The notes beneath the pieces were generated by a model. It was not told the DNA's origin and ran no database searches. It saw nothing but the letters and a program-made list of their open reading frames with translations. Position numbers and translations under genes: made by a program. 54,138 nt of DNA. It comes from Bacteroidia bacterium (GTDB taxonomy: Bacteria > Bacteroidota > Bacteroidia > J057). Where the stretch lies: positions 1 through 54,138 of the forward strand of contig JAUIKF010000057.1 in the NCBI GenBank assembly GCA_030430575.1. Direction: 5' to 3'. This document shows, one piece after another, positions 1-8,580 of the stretch. The first letter of the stretch is position 1. Each line of letters starts with the position of its first letter.

Positions 1-168
1 CTCACGACTGGACAAGGAACGCTTATGGGCCTTCTTCAAAGAGCGGTGTTCATCACGTAATTCACTCAACTGCTTCCGGTACTTTAATACTTTCTCCCGT
101 TCTTTTGCTAAATTGGCATCGGCAACCATGAGTTGCTTCAAAAAGACTTCCGCTTGAGATTTGGACAT
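1..168 (-). CDS. N-terminal part of an unknown coiled-coil protein (cut by window edge)
   Basis: The reading frame opens with an ATG at 168 on the minus strand (MSKSQAEVFLKQLMVADANL) and stays open for 56 codons to the window edge. The visible part is Lys/Glu/Leu-rich and helical, compatible with a coiled coil. A GTGAG sequence just upstream of the ATG could be a ribosome site. The family is not recognised. A coiled-coil start plus a hairpin around the start codon would fit a transposase, but no catalytic part is visible, so this is only a guess. Confidence 0.5.
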   Translation of the reverse strand, partial: MSKSQAEVFLKQLMVADANLAKEREKVLKYRKQLSELRDEHRSLKKAHKRSLSSRE

Positions 169-191
169 CTCACAAAAGTAGGAAGTCTTTT
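141..191 (-). promoter_or_regulatory. Hairpin enclosing the start codon of the edge gene
   Basis: AAAAGACTTCC at 141-151 and GGAAGTCTTTT at 181-191 are perfect 11-base inverted arms. In a minus-strand transcript the loop holds the ATG (166-168) and the GTGAG upstream of it, so the structure could hide the start site. Read on the plus strand the right arm runs into a T tract and could instead act as a terminator. Which role applies cannot be decided here. Confidence 0.35.
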
Positions 192-226
192 TTTATTCTT
201 TTGAACTCCCTACCTCGGAGGTCTTT

Positions 227-454
227 TCATGCCCATTTTTCTCTCAAAATCTTTACCATCAAATATAAACTCACTGTCCCAAATAGGGCAGATCCTAAAG
301 CGGCACCGTCTTGCGCTGGGTAAAAGCCCTCACCATAGGATGAATAATTTCCAGAATTTATAGCAAGTACATAACACACGCCCATTCCCGAAATAACGCC
401 AATTAATAGAAATACAACTAGCCCCCATTCCATCTTCTCTTTTGAAATTTTCAT
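227..454 (-). CDS. Small two-helix membrane protein, unknown function
   Basis: Seventy-five residues starting MKISKEKMEWG, followed by two hydrophobic stretches at about residues 11-31 and 50-68, with a short Gly/Ser/Tyr-rich loop between them. This is typical of a small inner-membrane protein. No family is recognised. A TATCTTTA element (481-488, minus strand) lies about 27 bases upstream of the ATG and resembles the Bacteroidota -7 box, which supports expression. The flanking genes are a cut-off gene and a broken gene, so the context says nothing about role. Confidence 0.5.
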   Translation of the reverse strand: MKISKEKMEWGLVVFLLIGVISGMGVCYVLAINSGNYSSYGEGFYPAQDGAALGSALFGTVSLYLMVKILREKWA

Positions 455-480
455 GATAATAAGATTTGGTTAGTTTAGAG

Positions 481-488
481 TAAAGATA
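481..488 (-). promoter_or_regulatory. Possible -7 promoter element
   Basis: TATCTTTA on the minus strand matches seven of eight positions of the Bacteroidota TAnnTTTG consensus and lies just upstream of the small membrane protein gene. No clear -33 TTTG is visible at the right distance, so this is weak. Confidence 0.3.
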
Positions 489-507
489 CGATTAATGTGA
501 AAAAAAT

Positions 508-732
508 ATGGGAGAACCCACTATGATCCATATCGCCTCCAAACGCCGAAAAATTGAGAATATCCTCAAAGATTTCCCTGACGCAGAAATCATTGATGTC
601 ACGTCAAAAGCCCCATTTCCCTATCAGAAATTCTATCTAAATAATGAATTAATCGATTTTCGATTTTATTTTGCTTCAAAAGCAAATCGAAAATCGAACT
701 TACATTTCCCCCCCCCTGCATTATATGGATGA
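508..732 (+). pseudogene. Truncated DUF6939-like gene
   Basis: The first 45 or so residues (including IHIASKRRKIENILKDFPDA and DVTSKAP) resemble the conserved start of the DUF6939 family as I recall it; those proteins are well over 150 residues long. Here similarity stops after about base 630. The frame then runs through a palindrome (653-697) and a run of nine C (708-716) and ends at 74 residues. The likely reading is a gene cut by repeat insertion and deletion, whose tail is not in the window. The natural start is probably the second Met (MIHIASK). The family name is from memory. Confidence 0.45.
653..697. repeat. AT-rich palindrome inside the broken gene
   Basis: TCGATTTTCGATTT (653-666) and AAATCGAAAATCGA (684-697) are perfect inverted arms, with an inner GCTT/AAGC pairing (673-676, 680-683). 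The structure lies where homology of the DUF6939-like fragment has already been lost. Confidence 0.7.
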
Positions 733-753
733 AACACCTTTAATCATCCATAT
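723..753 (+). promoter_or_regulatory. Hairpin directly before the RHS start codon
   Basis: ATATGGATGA (723-732) and TCATCCATAT (744-753) form a perfect 10-base inverted repeat with an 11-base loop, ending two bases before the ATG at 756. It could be an operator or an mRNA hairpin limiting ribosome access. No conventional ribosome site is visible between it and the ATG. Confidence 0.45.
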
Positions 754-755
754 CC

Positions 756-3700
756 ATGCAAACAACTATTCTCTTCCGCTCAAGGCTGCTCGGTTTTATG
801 TTGCTCTCCCTGCTGATGGGAAGAGCTAGCCTTGTTTGGAGCCAAACGAATCTCACCCAGTCCTATTTTGATGGACCCTTGGGAACCAAGGTCAGTACCT
901 ATTCTGGTAACCTCTACATGACCTATCGGGTCCTGGACATCCCTTCGGTGGGATTTCCCTTGCACGTATTTTTTACCTACAACAGCAGCCGCGACACCCT
1001 CGATACGGGCCTTGGCTATGGCTGGACATTTAACCACAACCTCATCTATCAGGAAGACGCTATGGGCAATGTCTCCATCGAACGGGGAGAAGGTATTTTC
1101 CAGTCCTTTCAGCATTTGGGGGGCGGGACGTATCAGGCTTCTCCCGGTGTCTTTGACGTGCTGGCCCAGCTGCCAGGCGGTGGTTATTTATTGACGGATA
1201 AGCATCAGACAAAGCGCTTTTTTGCGGATTCGTCGCATAAGAAGATGACGCGCATCGAGGATCGCAATGGCAATTACCTCAACTTCACCTTTGATGCCAG
1301 CGGGCAATTGACGGGCATCGCGGACCGCTATGGGCGGACGCTGGCCTTTGCATGGATAGCGGGTCATATCACGACTGTGACAGATCCGAACGGCACCAAT
1401 CGTGCGTGGACCTTGGCCTATACAGGCGCACGCCTGTCTCAGGTCACTGACCCGCTCGGCGGTCAGATGAAATTTGCCTATAACGCTAAGGGCAAGATGA
1501 ACCAAATCACGGACGTGATGGGCACCGTGCTCCAGATCAAATGGCACCTCAATGGGGCCGTCAAGGAGCTGAGTGTACCCGCTGTACAGATCAAAAATAC
1601 CTTTGATTTTGACTTCCTTACCCAAACGACTACCATCACAGAGACCGTAGGCACGGGCACTCAGACCAGTCAGTATGAATATGATGCTCAGGGTAAATTG
1701 GTCCAGAAAAATGGCAATTGCTGTGTGTATCATGTGCAATACACCTACGATGCTTTTAACAACATCACCCAAGTGATAGATGCGGAAGGAAATGCGACGG
1801 AGTATGTCTACGACGCCAACGGCTGCAATATGATTGCGGAAGTAGATGCAAATGGTGACAGCTTAGTGTACACCTATCATCCGACCTTCAATTTTGTCAC
1901 ATCGGTCAAGGATCGCCGAGGGAATACCATTACGTATACGTTTGATGCGAAGGGCAATAAGACGCGAATCGATTTTCCAGGAGGGGTTTCGGAAGAAAGG
2001 GGTTATGAAGCGGATGGGAATGTGAAGTGGGAGGTAAAGGGCAATGGAGACACGACGCATTACGATTACGATGCCTACGGCCATCTCATCAAGACCACCA
2101 ATCCCCTGGGCGATGCGCACCAGGCCACCTTTGATGTCCGCGGCCATCAACTGACAGAAACCACGCCCAACGGGCATACCACGACTTATACCTACGATGT
2201 GCTGGGCAGGCGTCTGACCGTCACGGCGCCTAGCCCATTTTTTTACCTCACGCAGTATGTCTATGACGTTGCGGGACGCCTTACTCAAATGACCGACCCT
2301 ACGGGCGCGATTACGCGACATGATTATGACGCCATCGGGCGGCTGACAGCCATACACGAACCCCTCGGAAAAAGTACCTCTTACCGCTACAACCAGCGAA
2401 ATCGCATCAAGCGAATAGACCCTGTAGGCCATGTGACCACCTATGATTATAATGGAGATAATCAGGTGATCCTGGAGCGGGATAGCCTTGGCAACAGCGC
2501 CATTGAGCGGACCTTCAGCTATGATGGCAATGGCAACATCGTCAGCGAGACGAATGGGCGAGGTTTTTCTACCACATTTGCCTACGACCACCAAAACCGC
2601 ATGACGCAAAAAATCGATGATGGCGGCAACATCACGCTATACGAATATGACAAAAATGGCAATCGCATACGCAAGGTGGATGCCTTGGGTAATGAGACGA
2701 AGTACGTCTACAATGCCATCAATCTGTTGATCGCTGAGGTCAACGCCCTCTCGGACACCATGACCTTCGTCTATGATGCCAATGGCAATGTCACGGAGAT
2801 CACTGACCAGAACGGCCACACCACCCAAAGAGGCTATAACCCCCTTAACCGCCCTACCTATGAGGTCAATCCAGAAGGGGATACCACTTTTTCCTTTACC
2901 TATGATAAAAACGGCAATCGCCTCACGGAAAAGGATGCGGAAGGCCACATCACTACGGCTACCTACGATGCCCTGGACCGTCTCGCTTCCACCACCAATC
3001 CCGACAACCAGACCATTTCCTTTACCTATAATGGCCTCGACAAAAAGACGGCAATCGCCTATCCTAATGGCAATATTGTGCGCTATACCTTCGATTCCCT
3101 GGCGCGTCAGATTCAACAGCGAGATACGTTGGGCGTGATCAAAACGACAGCTTATGACCTCAATGGCATGGTGACTTTGGAGGTGTCTGCCAATGGGGAT
3201 TCATTGCACATGGTGTATGATGAAATGAATAACCTCATATATGAAATGAATGCCGCAGGCGATACGATCTATCATCAATACGATGCCAATGGCAATCTCA
3301 CCCATATCATGGACCGCAATGGCCATACTTACGAGGTGATTTTTGATTACCTGGACCGTTCTACGGGTTATGTGAATGGCTTAGGCGATACGACACTACA
3401 GGAATTTGATGCGGTGGGGAATTTCACCAAACTGACAGACGCCCTAGGCAGGGAGACGGACTATCTGTATGATGTATTGGGTCAAAAAATTCAGGAGACG
3501 AGAGCTGATGGGACTACGGTGAAATTTGCCTATAACGCTGTGGGCATGATGACGCTGCGAATCGATGCTAAAGGAGATACGACGAAGTATACCTATGATA
3601 AAAACAACCGCTTAACCGAGCGAGATTATCAGGGCAGCAATGATGATCATTTCGAATATACAGCCGCTGGGCGGCTAGACAGCACCTGGAACAGCTATGC

Positions 3701-5543
3701 TGCCATTGGCTTTGCCTATAATGCGTCAGGACGGATCACCCGCGCTTCCCTCAACGGCAAAAACACGCTGTACAGCTATGATTTCACCAATCAAGAACTG
3801 GATATGACCTATCCCGGCGGACGTGTCATCACGGAAGCCTATGACGTCCGCGACCGACTGGTCAGCCTGGAGGAGTCCAGCACAACCCTGGCGGATTTCA
3901 CCTATGATGCGGGAAATCGCCTCACGGCCCTCCAGTATGCAAACGGCACCGACGCTGCCATTTCTTATGGGACAAATGACCAGGTTTCCAGGCTGACGCA
4001 TAGCAAGACAGCTAGTTTTTGGGATGTGAAGTATGGCTATGAGAAAGAAGCCTTCTTGGCGACAGAAGAGCATTTGCACCGCACCACCCATTCCGCTCAG
4101 TACACCTACGATGCCAACTATCAACTGACCGATTATAAGCGGGGTACGCTCAATACAGGCACTCAAACAATCCCAGTCCCTTCCGCCAAAAAAGCGTTTC
4201 AATTCGACAAAATGGGCAACCGAGACACCGTCTCTACTTTGTCCCAAACATGGGCCTACACTGCCAATAACCTAAATCAGTATACCTCGATTGTTGAAAG
4301 CGGAACCACGAATCCTACCTTTGACGCAAACGGCAATCAAGGATTTGATGGGACAAATTATTACTTCTACGATCAAGAGAATCGCCTCACCAAGGTGGCT
4401 TCCAATATGGCGGGCACAACCCTCATTGCTGAGTACCAATACGATCCACTAGGCCGTCGGGTAGCCAAAATTGTGGGGCCTGATACGACGCGGTATTATT
4501 ACGATGGAGAAAAGGTAATTGAAGAAAGAACGGGTGCCGTGACCACGACTTACATCTATGGCACATATGTGGACGATGTCCTTTCGACTACCAAGGGCGG
4601 TACCACGCACTACTACCACAAAGACCGCATGGGCTCTATCGTCGCCCTGACAGATGCCAGCGGCAATGTGGCTGAGCGCTACGAATACGATGCCTACGGC
4701 CAGGTTTCCATCTATGATGCCTCCTTCACCGCACGTGCGACCTCGACCCTCGGAAACGAATATCTCTACACAGGCCGCAGGCTGGATGCCGAGACAGGCT
4801 TGTATTACTACCGTGCTCGTCACTACAACGCCCTGCACGGACGCTTCACTCAGCTCGATCCGATAGGGATCGAAGGCGGCCTCAACCTCTACGCCTACGT
4901 CGATAATAACCCCGCCAACTTTGTCGATCCCACAGGGGAGAATCCTGTGGTGGTATGGGCTGGCAGGGCCTTGCTGGTGGGGGGAGCGGCCCGCGCCGCA
5001 GGCGCTGGGGCAGGCTACGCCGCCAATAGAGAATCAAGCGTCAGCGAACGTTTTGACAAGATGGGCTGGGGCGAGGTGAAGGGGCGCGACTTGCTCGCCG
5101 CCGCAGGGGCGAATTGGGACGCCAAGAAGGGGGGCGGAATAGGCAAACGAGGCGACAATAAGCATGATCCGCCCTGCGTGCCCGGATCGAACACCATAAA
5201 CTACTGGCAATCCTACTGGAAAGGCGTATGGGCAGAGTCTAAGTTCACCATCTATGTAGACTGGGAATACAATGGTTGTGATGTCACGAGCATCGGAATC
5301 CGTTCCAATATGGCTTCTAACAATGTCAAGGCACAAGCCATGAAAATCATCATTGAAAGCGTCACCATCAAACCGACTGCCAGTACCGCCAAGCGTTGCT
5401 ACTGCTGTATCGAGCCTGCCTGTCTGCGCATTGTCATCGCCCTCCAGATCAGCAAACGAGGGGTGTTCTACGACGACATCAGTTCTAGAAATTACATTTT
5501 CAAAGTATGCGCTGATGGTTCTGGAAGCCGCTCAGCAGATTGA
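756..5543 (+). CDS. Secreted RHS/YD-repeat protein with Cys-rich C-terminal tail
   Basis: This 1595-residue protein has a signal peptide (about 1-29, ending VWSQ). A DUF6531-like entry region follows (about 30-110), then a very long array of YD repeats of the YDANGN type (about 130-1290). The hallmark RHS core lies at about 1353-1397 (DPIGIEGGLNLYAYV then DNNPANFVDPTG). In family terms the YD repeats form a hollow shell around a C-terminal effector released at the core motif. The roughly 200-residue tail carries a Gly/Ala hydrophobic stretch and clustered cysteines (CYCC, EPAC); no known toxin fold is recognised. No cognate immunity gene follows: the next gene is a secreted dockerin-like protein. 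The role could be contact-dependent toxin, adhesin or surface protein. Confidence 0.85.
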   Translation: MQTTILFRSRLLGFMLLSLLMGRASLVWSQTNLTQSYFDGPLGTKVSTYSGNLYMTYRVLDIPSVGFPLHVFFTYNSSRDTLDTGLGYGWTFNHNLIYQEDAMGNVSIERGEGIFQSFQHLGGGTYQASPGVFDVLAQLPGGGYLLTDKHQTKRFFADSSHKKMTRIEDRNGNYLNFTFDASGQLTGIADRYGRTLAFAWIAGHITTVTDPNGTNRAWTLAYTGARLSQVTDPLGGQMKFAYNAKGKMNQITDVMGTVLQIKWHLNGAVKELSVPAVQIKNTFDFDFLTQTTTITETVGTGTQTSQYEYDAQGKLVQKNGNCCVYHVQYTYDAFNNITQVIDAEGNATEYVYDANGCNMIAEVDANGDSLVYTYHPTFNFVTSVKDRRGNTITYTFDAKGNKTRIDFPGGVSEERGYEADGNVKWEVKGNGDTTHYDYDAYGHLIKTTNPLGDAHQATFDVRGHQLTETTPNGHTTTYTYDVLGRRLTVTAPSPFFYLTQYVYDVAGRLTQMTDPTGAITRHDYDAIGRLTAIHEPLGKSTSYRYNQRNRIKRIDPVGHVTTYDYNGDNQVILERDSLGNSAIERTFSYDGNGNIVSETNGRGFSTTFAYDHQNRMTQKIDDGGNITLYEYDKNGNRIRKVDALGNETKYVYNAINLLIAEVNALSDTMTFVYDANGNVTEITDQNGHTTQRGYNPLNRPTYEVNPEGDTTFSFTYDKNGNRLTEKDAEGHITTATYDALDRLASTTNPDNQTISFTYNGLDKKTAIAYPNGNIVRYTFDSLARQIQQRDTLGVIKTTAYDLNGMVTLEVSANGDSLHMVYDEMNNLIYEMNAAGDTIYHQYDANGNLTHIMDRNGHTYEVIFDYLDRSTGYVNGLGDTTLQEFDAVGNFTKLTDALGRETDYLYDVLGQKIQETRADGTTVKFAYNAVGMMTLRIDAKGDTTKYTYDKNNRLTERDYQGSNDDHFEYTAAGRLDSTWNSYAAIGFAYNASGRITRASLNGKNTLYSYDFTNQELDMTYPGGRVITEAYDVRDRLVSLEESSTTLADFTYDAGNRLTALQYANGTDAAISYGTNDQVSRLTHSKTASFWDVKYGYEKEAFLATEEHLHRTTHSAQYTYDANYQLTDYKRGTLNTGTQTIPVPSAKKAFQFDKMGNRDTVSTLSQTWAYTANNLNQYTSIVESGTTNPTFDANGNQGFDGTNYYFYDQENRLTKVASNMAGTTLIAEYQYDPLGRRVAKIVGPDTTRYYYDGEKVIEERTGAVTTTYIYGTYVDDVLSTTKGGTTHYYHKDRMGSIVALTDASGNVAERYEYDAYGQVSIYDASFTARATSTLGNEYLYTGRRLDAETGLYYYRARHYNALHGRFTQLDPIGIEGGLNLYAYVDNNPANFVDPTGENPVVVWAGRALLVGGAARAAGAGAGYAANRESSVSERFDKMGWGEVKGRDLLAAAGANWDAKKGGGIGKRGDNKHDPPCVPGSNTINYWQSYWKGVWAESKFTIYVDWEYNGCDVTSIGIRSNMASNNVKAQAMKIIIESVTIKPTASTAKRCYCCIEPACLRIVIALQISKRGVFYDDISSRNYIFKVCADGSGSRSAD

Positions 5544-5555
5544 TGAGAATGAATT

Positions 5556-5649
5556 GATTGCAGATTGATGATTGATGAACAAGGATTTTTGATGGGATTA
5601 GACCTCTTCACTTCTTCAATCATCAATCCTTGTTCGATATTCTGCAATC
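5556..5649. repeat. Dispersed inverted repeat after the RHS gene
   Basis: Arms at 5556-5587 and 5618-5649 are nearly complementary, with one small bulge (GATTGCAG... against ...CTGCAATC, with AACAAGGATT against AATCCTTGTT). A related sequence with ATCGAACAAGG lies at 12857-12886. It probably acts as a transcript-end structure. Confidence 0.6.
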
Positions 5650-5711
5650 CATCTTTTCCACCTTCCTTTTGATACATACAAGTTATTCTTCCCTAAAAAA
5701 TTGACACAAAA

Positions 5712-6782
5712 ATGAACCAGCTATATAACTCCCCTTCCCACCTCCTCCGCCCCTTGTACGCGGTGGTATTGACCTTGGCCCTTGTTCTTGGCAGCGGCCT
5801 GTCGGCGCCTGTGCTGGCGCAAGGCGGCTGCGCCTCCTGTGAGATCTGCAAAGATCCTACACGCATTCCCGACGACCCCTGTTATGGCAATGACCCTGTG
5901 ACAGAAGTTCCCCAGCAGGTTATCACCCCTCGTGGTCGGCCTGCTGTGATTACGCCTAGTTCTTACCCTACCCAAGGGCAGTATATTTGGGATCACGGGG
6001 CTACCACGGACAGCATCACCGTAGGTCCAGGTACCTATCCCTTTACTTACCATACCTCGCCAGGCTGCAGCACAAGTGACACAGTCACGGTGATAGAAGT
6101 AGACGTTGTCCAGGTAGCTGTGAATGTCTTCCTCGAAGGGCCTTACAACCCTTCTGGCTTGATGAATGACGATCTGAGAGCCAGCGGCCTGCTTTCCCCT
6201 ACAGAGCCATACACGGCCTTGGGCCATGCCTTCACCGCCCATGCGGGCGCAGCCATGGATCCCGCCTTCATGGGTGACAATACCTTTACTGCGCCTGTTG
6301 ATTGGGTGGTCGTGGAATTAAGAGACCCTTTTGCACCGAATATCATCATCGCTTCTCAGCCTGCCGTACTGCGACGGACCGGGGAGGTCGTAGGGCCAGA
6401 TGGGCAGATGTTGTTGATGGAAAATGTGTTGGCAGGGCAATACCTCGTCGCTGTGCTGCACCGCAATCACCTCGGTATCATGACGAATTTCCCCGTCATG
6501 ATGTCTCCCAACTCTGCCGACCCTGTGAATTTCAATTCCTTCACAACCCCCACCTTCGGCATAAATGCCCAAAAGCCCCTCCCTGGCGGCCAGATGGGCC
6601 TAGCCACAGGCGACGCCAATTTCTCCCACAGCATCGACGCAGGCGACCGCTCAGCAGCATGGAATAAGCGAAATGACCAAGGATATTTGCTCCAGGATGT
6701 CAACATGGACGGCGTGGTGAACGCCGCCGACAGGAGCCTGATTTGGAACAATAGAAATCGGACACAGCAAGTGCCGAATTAG
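5712..6782 (+). CDS. Secreted protein with dockerin-like C-terminal calcium-binding repeats
   Basis: Of 356 residues, the first 36 form a signal peptide ending PVLAQ. A short Cys cluster (GGCASCEICKDP) follows, then a region of Ig-like or PKD-like appearance. The C-terminus, about 298-350, holds two EF-hand-like calcium loops (GDANFSHSIDAGDRSAAWN and DVNMDGVVNAADRSLIWNN) of the dockerin type I kind. Similar tails are common on large secreted proteins of Saprospiria-type bacteria; whether they act as anchors there is not established. The gene follows the RHS gene in the same direction, 168 bases away, and ends near its own terminator. The substrate or partner is unknown. Confidence 0.7.
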   Translation: MNQLYNSPSHLLRPLYAVVLTLALVLGSGLSAPVLAQGGCASCEICKDPTRIPDDPCYGNDPVTEVPQQVITPRGRPAVITPSSYPTQGQYIWDHGATTDSITVGPGTYPFTYHTSPGCSTSDTVTVIEVDVVQVAVNVFLEGPYNPSGLMNDDLRASGLLSPTEPYTALGHAFTAHAGAAMDPAFMGDNTFTAPVDWVVVELRDPFAPNIIIASQPAVLRRTGEVVGPDGQMLLMENVLAGQYLVAVLHRNHLGIMTNFPVMMSPNSADPVNFNSFTTPTFGINAQKPLPGGQMGLATGDANFSHSIDAGDRSAAWNKRNDQGYLLQDVNMDGVVNAADRSLIWNNRNRTQQVPN

Positions 6783-6795
6783 GGGGAGGAAAAAT

Positions 6796-6884
6796 TCAAG
6801 TTCAAATACAAGTTCAAGCTCAAAAGGACTTAGCCATTAATCTTAGATTTTGAATTTGAGGTTGAATTTGAACTTGAGGTTAAT
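6796..6884. repeat. AAGTTCAAATTC-family inverted repeat
   Basis: A run of AAGTTCAA-type words is followed, after a spacer, by its approximate complement (TTGAATTTGAGG, TTGAACTTGAGG). The same family recurs at 11068-11100, 14168-14193, 14539-14655, 16835-16920 and 24953-24988. Confidence 0.7.
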
Positions 6885-6911
6885 TAATCGCTTTGTAGGT
6901 TTCAGTAATGT

Positions 6912-6946
6912 CCGGGCCAGTGTGAGCTACTGGTCCGGCATTTTTT
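6912..6946 (+). terminator. Rho-independent terminator of the dockerin-like gene
   Basis: CCGGGCCAGT (6912-6921), a 7-base loop, ACTGGTCCGG (6929-6938) and then CA followed by TTTTTT (6941-6946). The stem has 10 pairs including one G-U. The T tract overlaps the stop of the convergent nhaD gene. There is no T tract on the minus strand, so it serves the plus-strand transcript. Confidence 0.75.
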
Positions 6947-8309
6947 ATCCTGCAAATATCGAATAAGCTGCCAAGAACGCGCCACATCCTGCGATGAAGC
7001 CGATAAAGGCTAGCCACGTGATCTTTTTGAGATACCAGATGAAATCGATACGCTCCATGCCCATCGCGGCTACGCCTGCGGCGGAACCGATGATCAGCAT
7101 ACTGCCTCCTGTCCCAGCGGCATAGGCGATGAAATGCCAAATCTTGGCATCTAATGGTTCGGTATACATGCCCATAGACGCCGCCACGAGTGGCACATTA
7201 TCAATCACGGCAGAGAATATGCCGAGGAGGATCACCACAAAGTCTTGGTCGGGAATCGTCCCTTGGATCGAATCAGCTACATGTCGCAAAGCACCCACCC
7301 CATGTGTCATCAGGCTTTCCAAAGATCCTACAGCGAGGAGGATGCCTAAGAAAAAGAGAATGGAGGACATCTCGATACGCGAGAGGGCTTTGTGGGCGGA
7401 ATAAAGGTGTTTCCGTTCTTCTGAAAATTCTTCTTCGGGGTGAATGTATTCCGATACCAACCATACCACACCCAAGCTGAGCATCATTCCGACATACGGT
7501 GGCAGGTGGGTAAATGTCTTGAAAAATGGGACAAATACAATCATGCCCAATCCAAGGAATAGCATGACTCGGCTACTCAGCAGACGTTCTGCTTCTTCAT
7601 CTTCATGTACATCTAATGTGCGGACATCGCCTTGAAATGGCTTCATAAAGCTAGCCACTATGAAAGGCACCACAAAACACACAATAGAAGGAATGACCAG
7701 CCATTCGATCAGCCCTAGGGTGGAGACCTTTTTGCCGATCCAGAGCATGGTAGTCGTCACATCTCCGATAGGCGACCAGGCACCGCCCGCATTGGCTGCA
7801 ATGACAACCATACTTGCAAACCACAGTCGTTCTTCTTTGGAGTGGATGATTTTTCGGAGTAATGTAACTAGAATGATGGTAGCCGTCAGGTTGTCAATGA
7901 TCGCAGAAAGGATAAAGCCCAGCGCACCCATGATCCATAAGAGGCGTTTTTTACTTTTGGTATTCACCCATCCCTTCAGCACCTCAAACCCTCTGTGAAG
8001 GTCAATAATCTCCACAATGGTCATCGCCCCAATCAGGAATACCAGAATTTCTGCTGTTTTACCTAAATGGTGCAGCAGTGTGTTCACCAGGCCTTCTTCC
8101 GCTTCTTCATGGCTTCCATGATTCATGGAGAAGATATGCTCGTGGGAATCAATGATGTCCAACCAGCCCATCTGAAAGCCAATCGCCAACAAAGCCCAAC
8201 AGACAGCTCCCATGATCAACGCAGGGACAGTTTTGTCTAACTTCAAAGGATGTTCAAATACAATGACTAGATAGCCAAGGATGAAGCAGAGAATTATAGC
8301 AGCAAACAT
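6945..8309 (-). CDS. nhaD: NhaD-type sodium:proton antiporter
   Basis: A 454-residue polytopic inner-membrane protein of the ion transporter superfamily. Signature segments are SAIIDNLTATIILVTLL, NAGGAWSPIGDVTTTMLW and SAVIDNVPLVAASMGMY, the paired Asp/Asn and Thr-rich motifs typical of NhaD. A His/Glu-rich loop (SHEHIFSMNHGSHEEAEE) follows the second helix. It would export sodium in exchange for protons, which fits a marine or brackish habitat. The gene is monocistronic. A TATATTTG element at 8485-8492 is the probable promoter, leaving a leader of roughly 170 bases that contains a dispersed repeat. Confidence 0.88.
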   Translation of the reverse strand: MFAAIILCFILGYLVIVFEHPLKLDKTVPALIMGAVCWALLAIGFQMGWLDIIDSHEHIFSMNHGSHEEAEEGLVNTLLHHLGKTAEILVFLIGAMTIVEIIDLHRGFEVLKGWVNTKSKKRLLWIMGALGFILSAIIDNLTATIILVTLLRKIIHSKEERLWFASMVVIAANAGGAWSPIGDVTTTMLWIGKKVSTLGLIEWLVIPSIVCFVVPFIVASFMKPFQGDVRTLDVHEDEEAERLLSSRVMLFLGLGMIVFVPFFKTFTHLPPYVGMMLSLGVVWLVSEYIHPEEEFSEERKHLYSAHKALSRIEMSSILFFLGILLAVGSLESLMTHGVGALRHVADSIQGTIPDQDFVVILLGIFSAVIDNVPLVAASMGMYTEPLDAKIWHFIAYAAGTGGSMLIIGSAAGVAAMGMERIDFIWYLKKITWLAFIGFIAGCGAFLAAYSIFAG

Positions 8310-8397
8310 GCAATTAGGTATTATTCAGGTGAAAAGTATAGGGTAGGAGAACTACCCATTTGTTGGTTTTTGTTCTTTCTATAAAAAAGGAAAAAGA

Positions 8398-8476
8398 GAA
8401 AAGCGCCTACCATTTTATCATCCTATCATTTACTCATTCTATCATTTCCTTCTCCCCTCATTCTATCATTCTCTTC
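8398..8476. repeat. TCATTTACTCATTCTATCATT-type dispersed repeat
   Basis: Repeating words of the form TATCATT and ACTCATT. Related stretches lie at 26118-26170, 31128-31166 and, in the opposite orientation, 51822-51900. This copy lies in the nhaD leader region. Confidence 0.65.
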
Positions 8477-8484
8477 CAAGTCCG

Positions 8485-8492
8485 CAAATATA
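8485..8492 (-). promoter_or_regulatory. Probable nhaD -7 promoter element
   Basis: TATATTTG followed by CGG on the minus strand fits the Bacteroidota TAnnTTTG box exactly. A TTTG at the -33 position is not obvious. Confidence 0.4.
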
Positions 8493-8580
8493 GGCTTTTC
8501 TTTGTAAGGATGGAAAACAGAGCGGAAGCTCACTTTTTGAGTAGCAGATTTTTTTGCTTAATTTTTTCAAAATTCTCTAC

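Noticed and set aside
1188-4838. Long minus-strand and alternate-frame open frames across the RHS gene
   Set aside because: They are shadows of the strongly periodic YD-repeat coding sequence; no start signals or family features.
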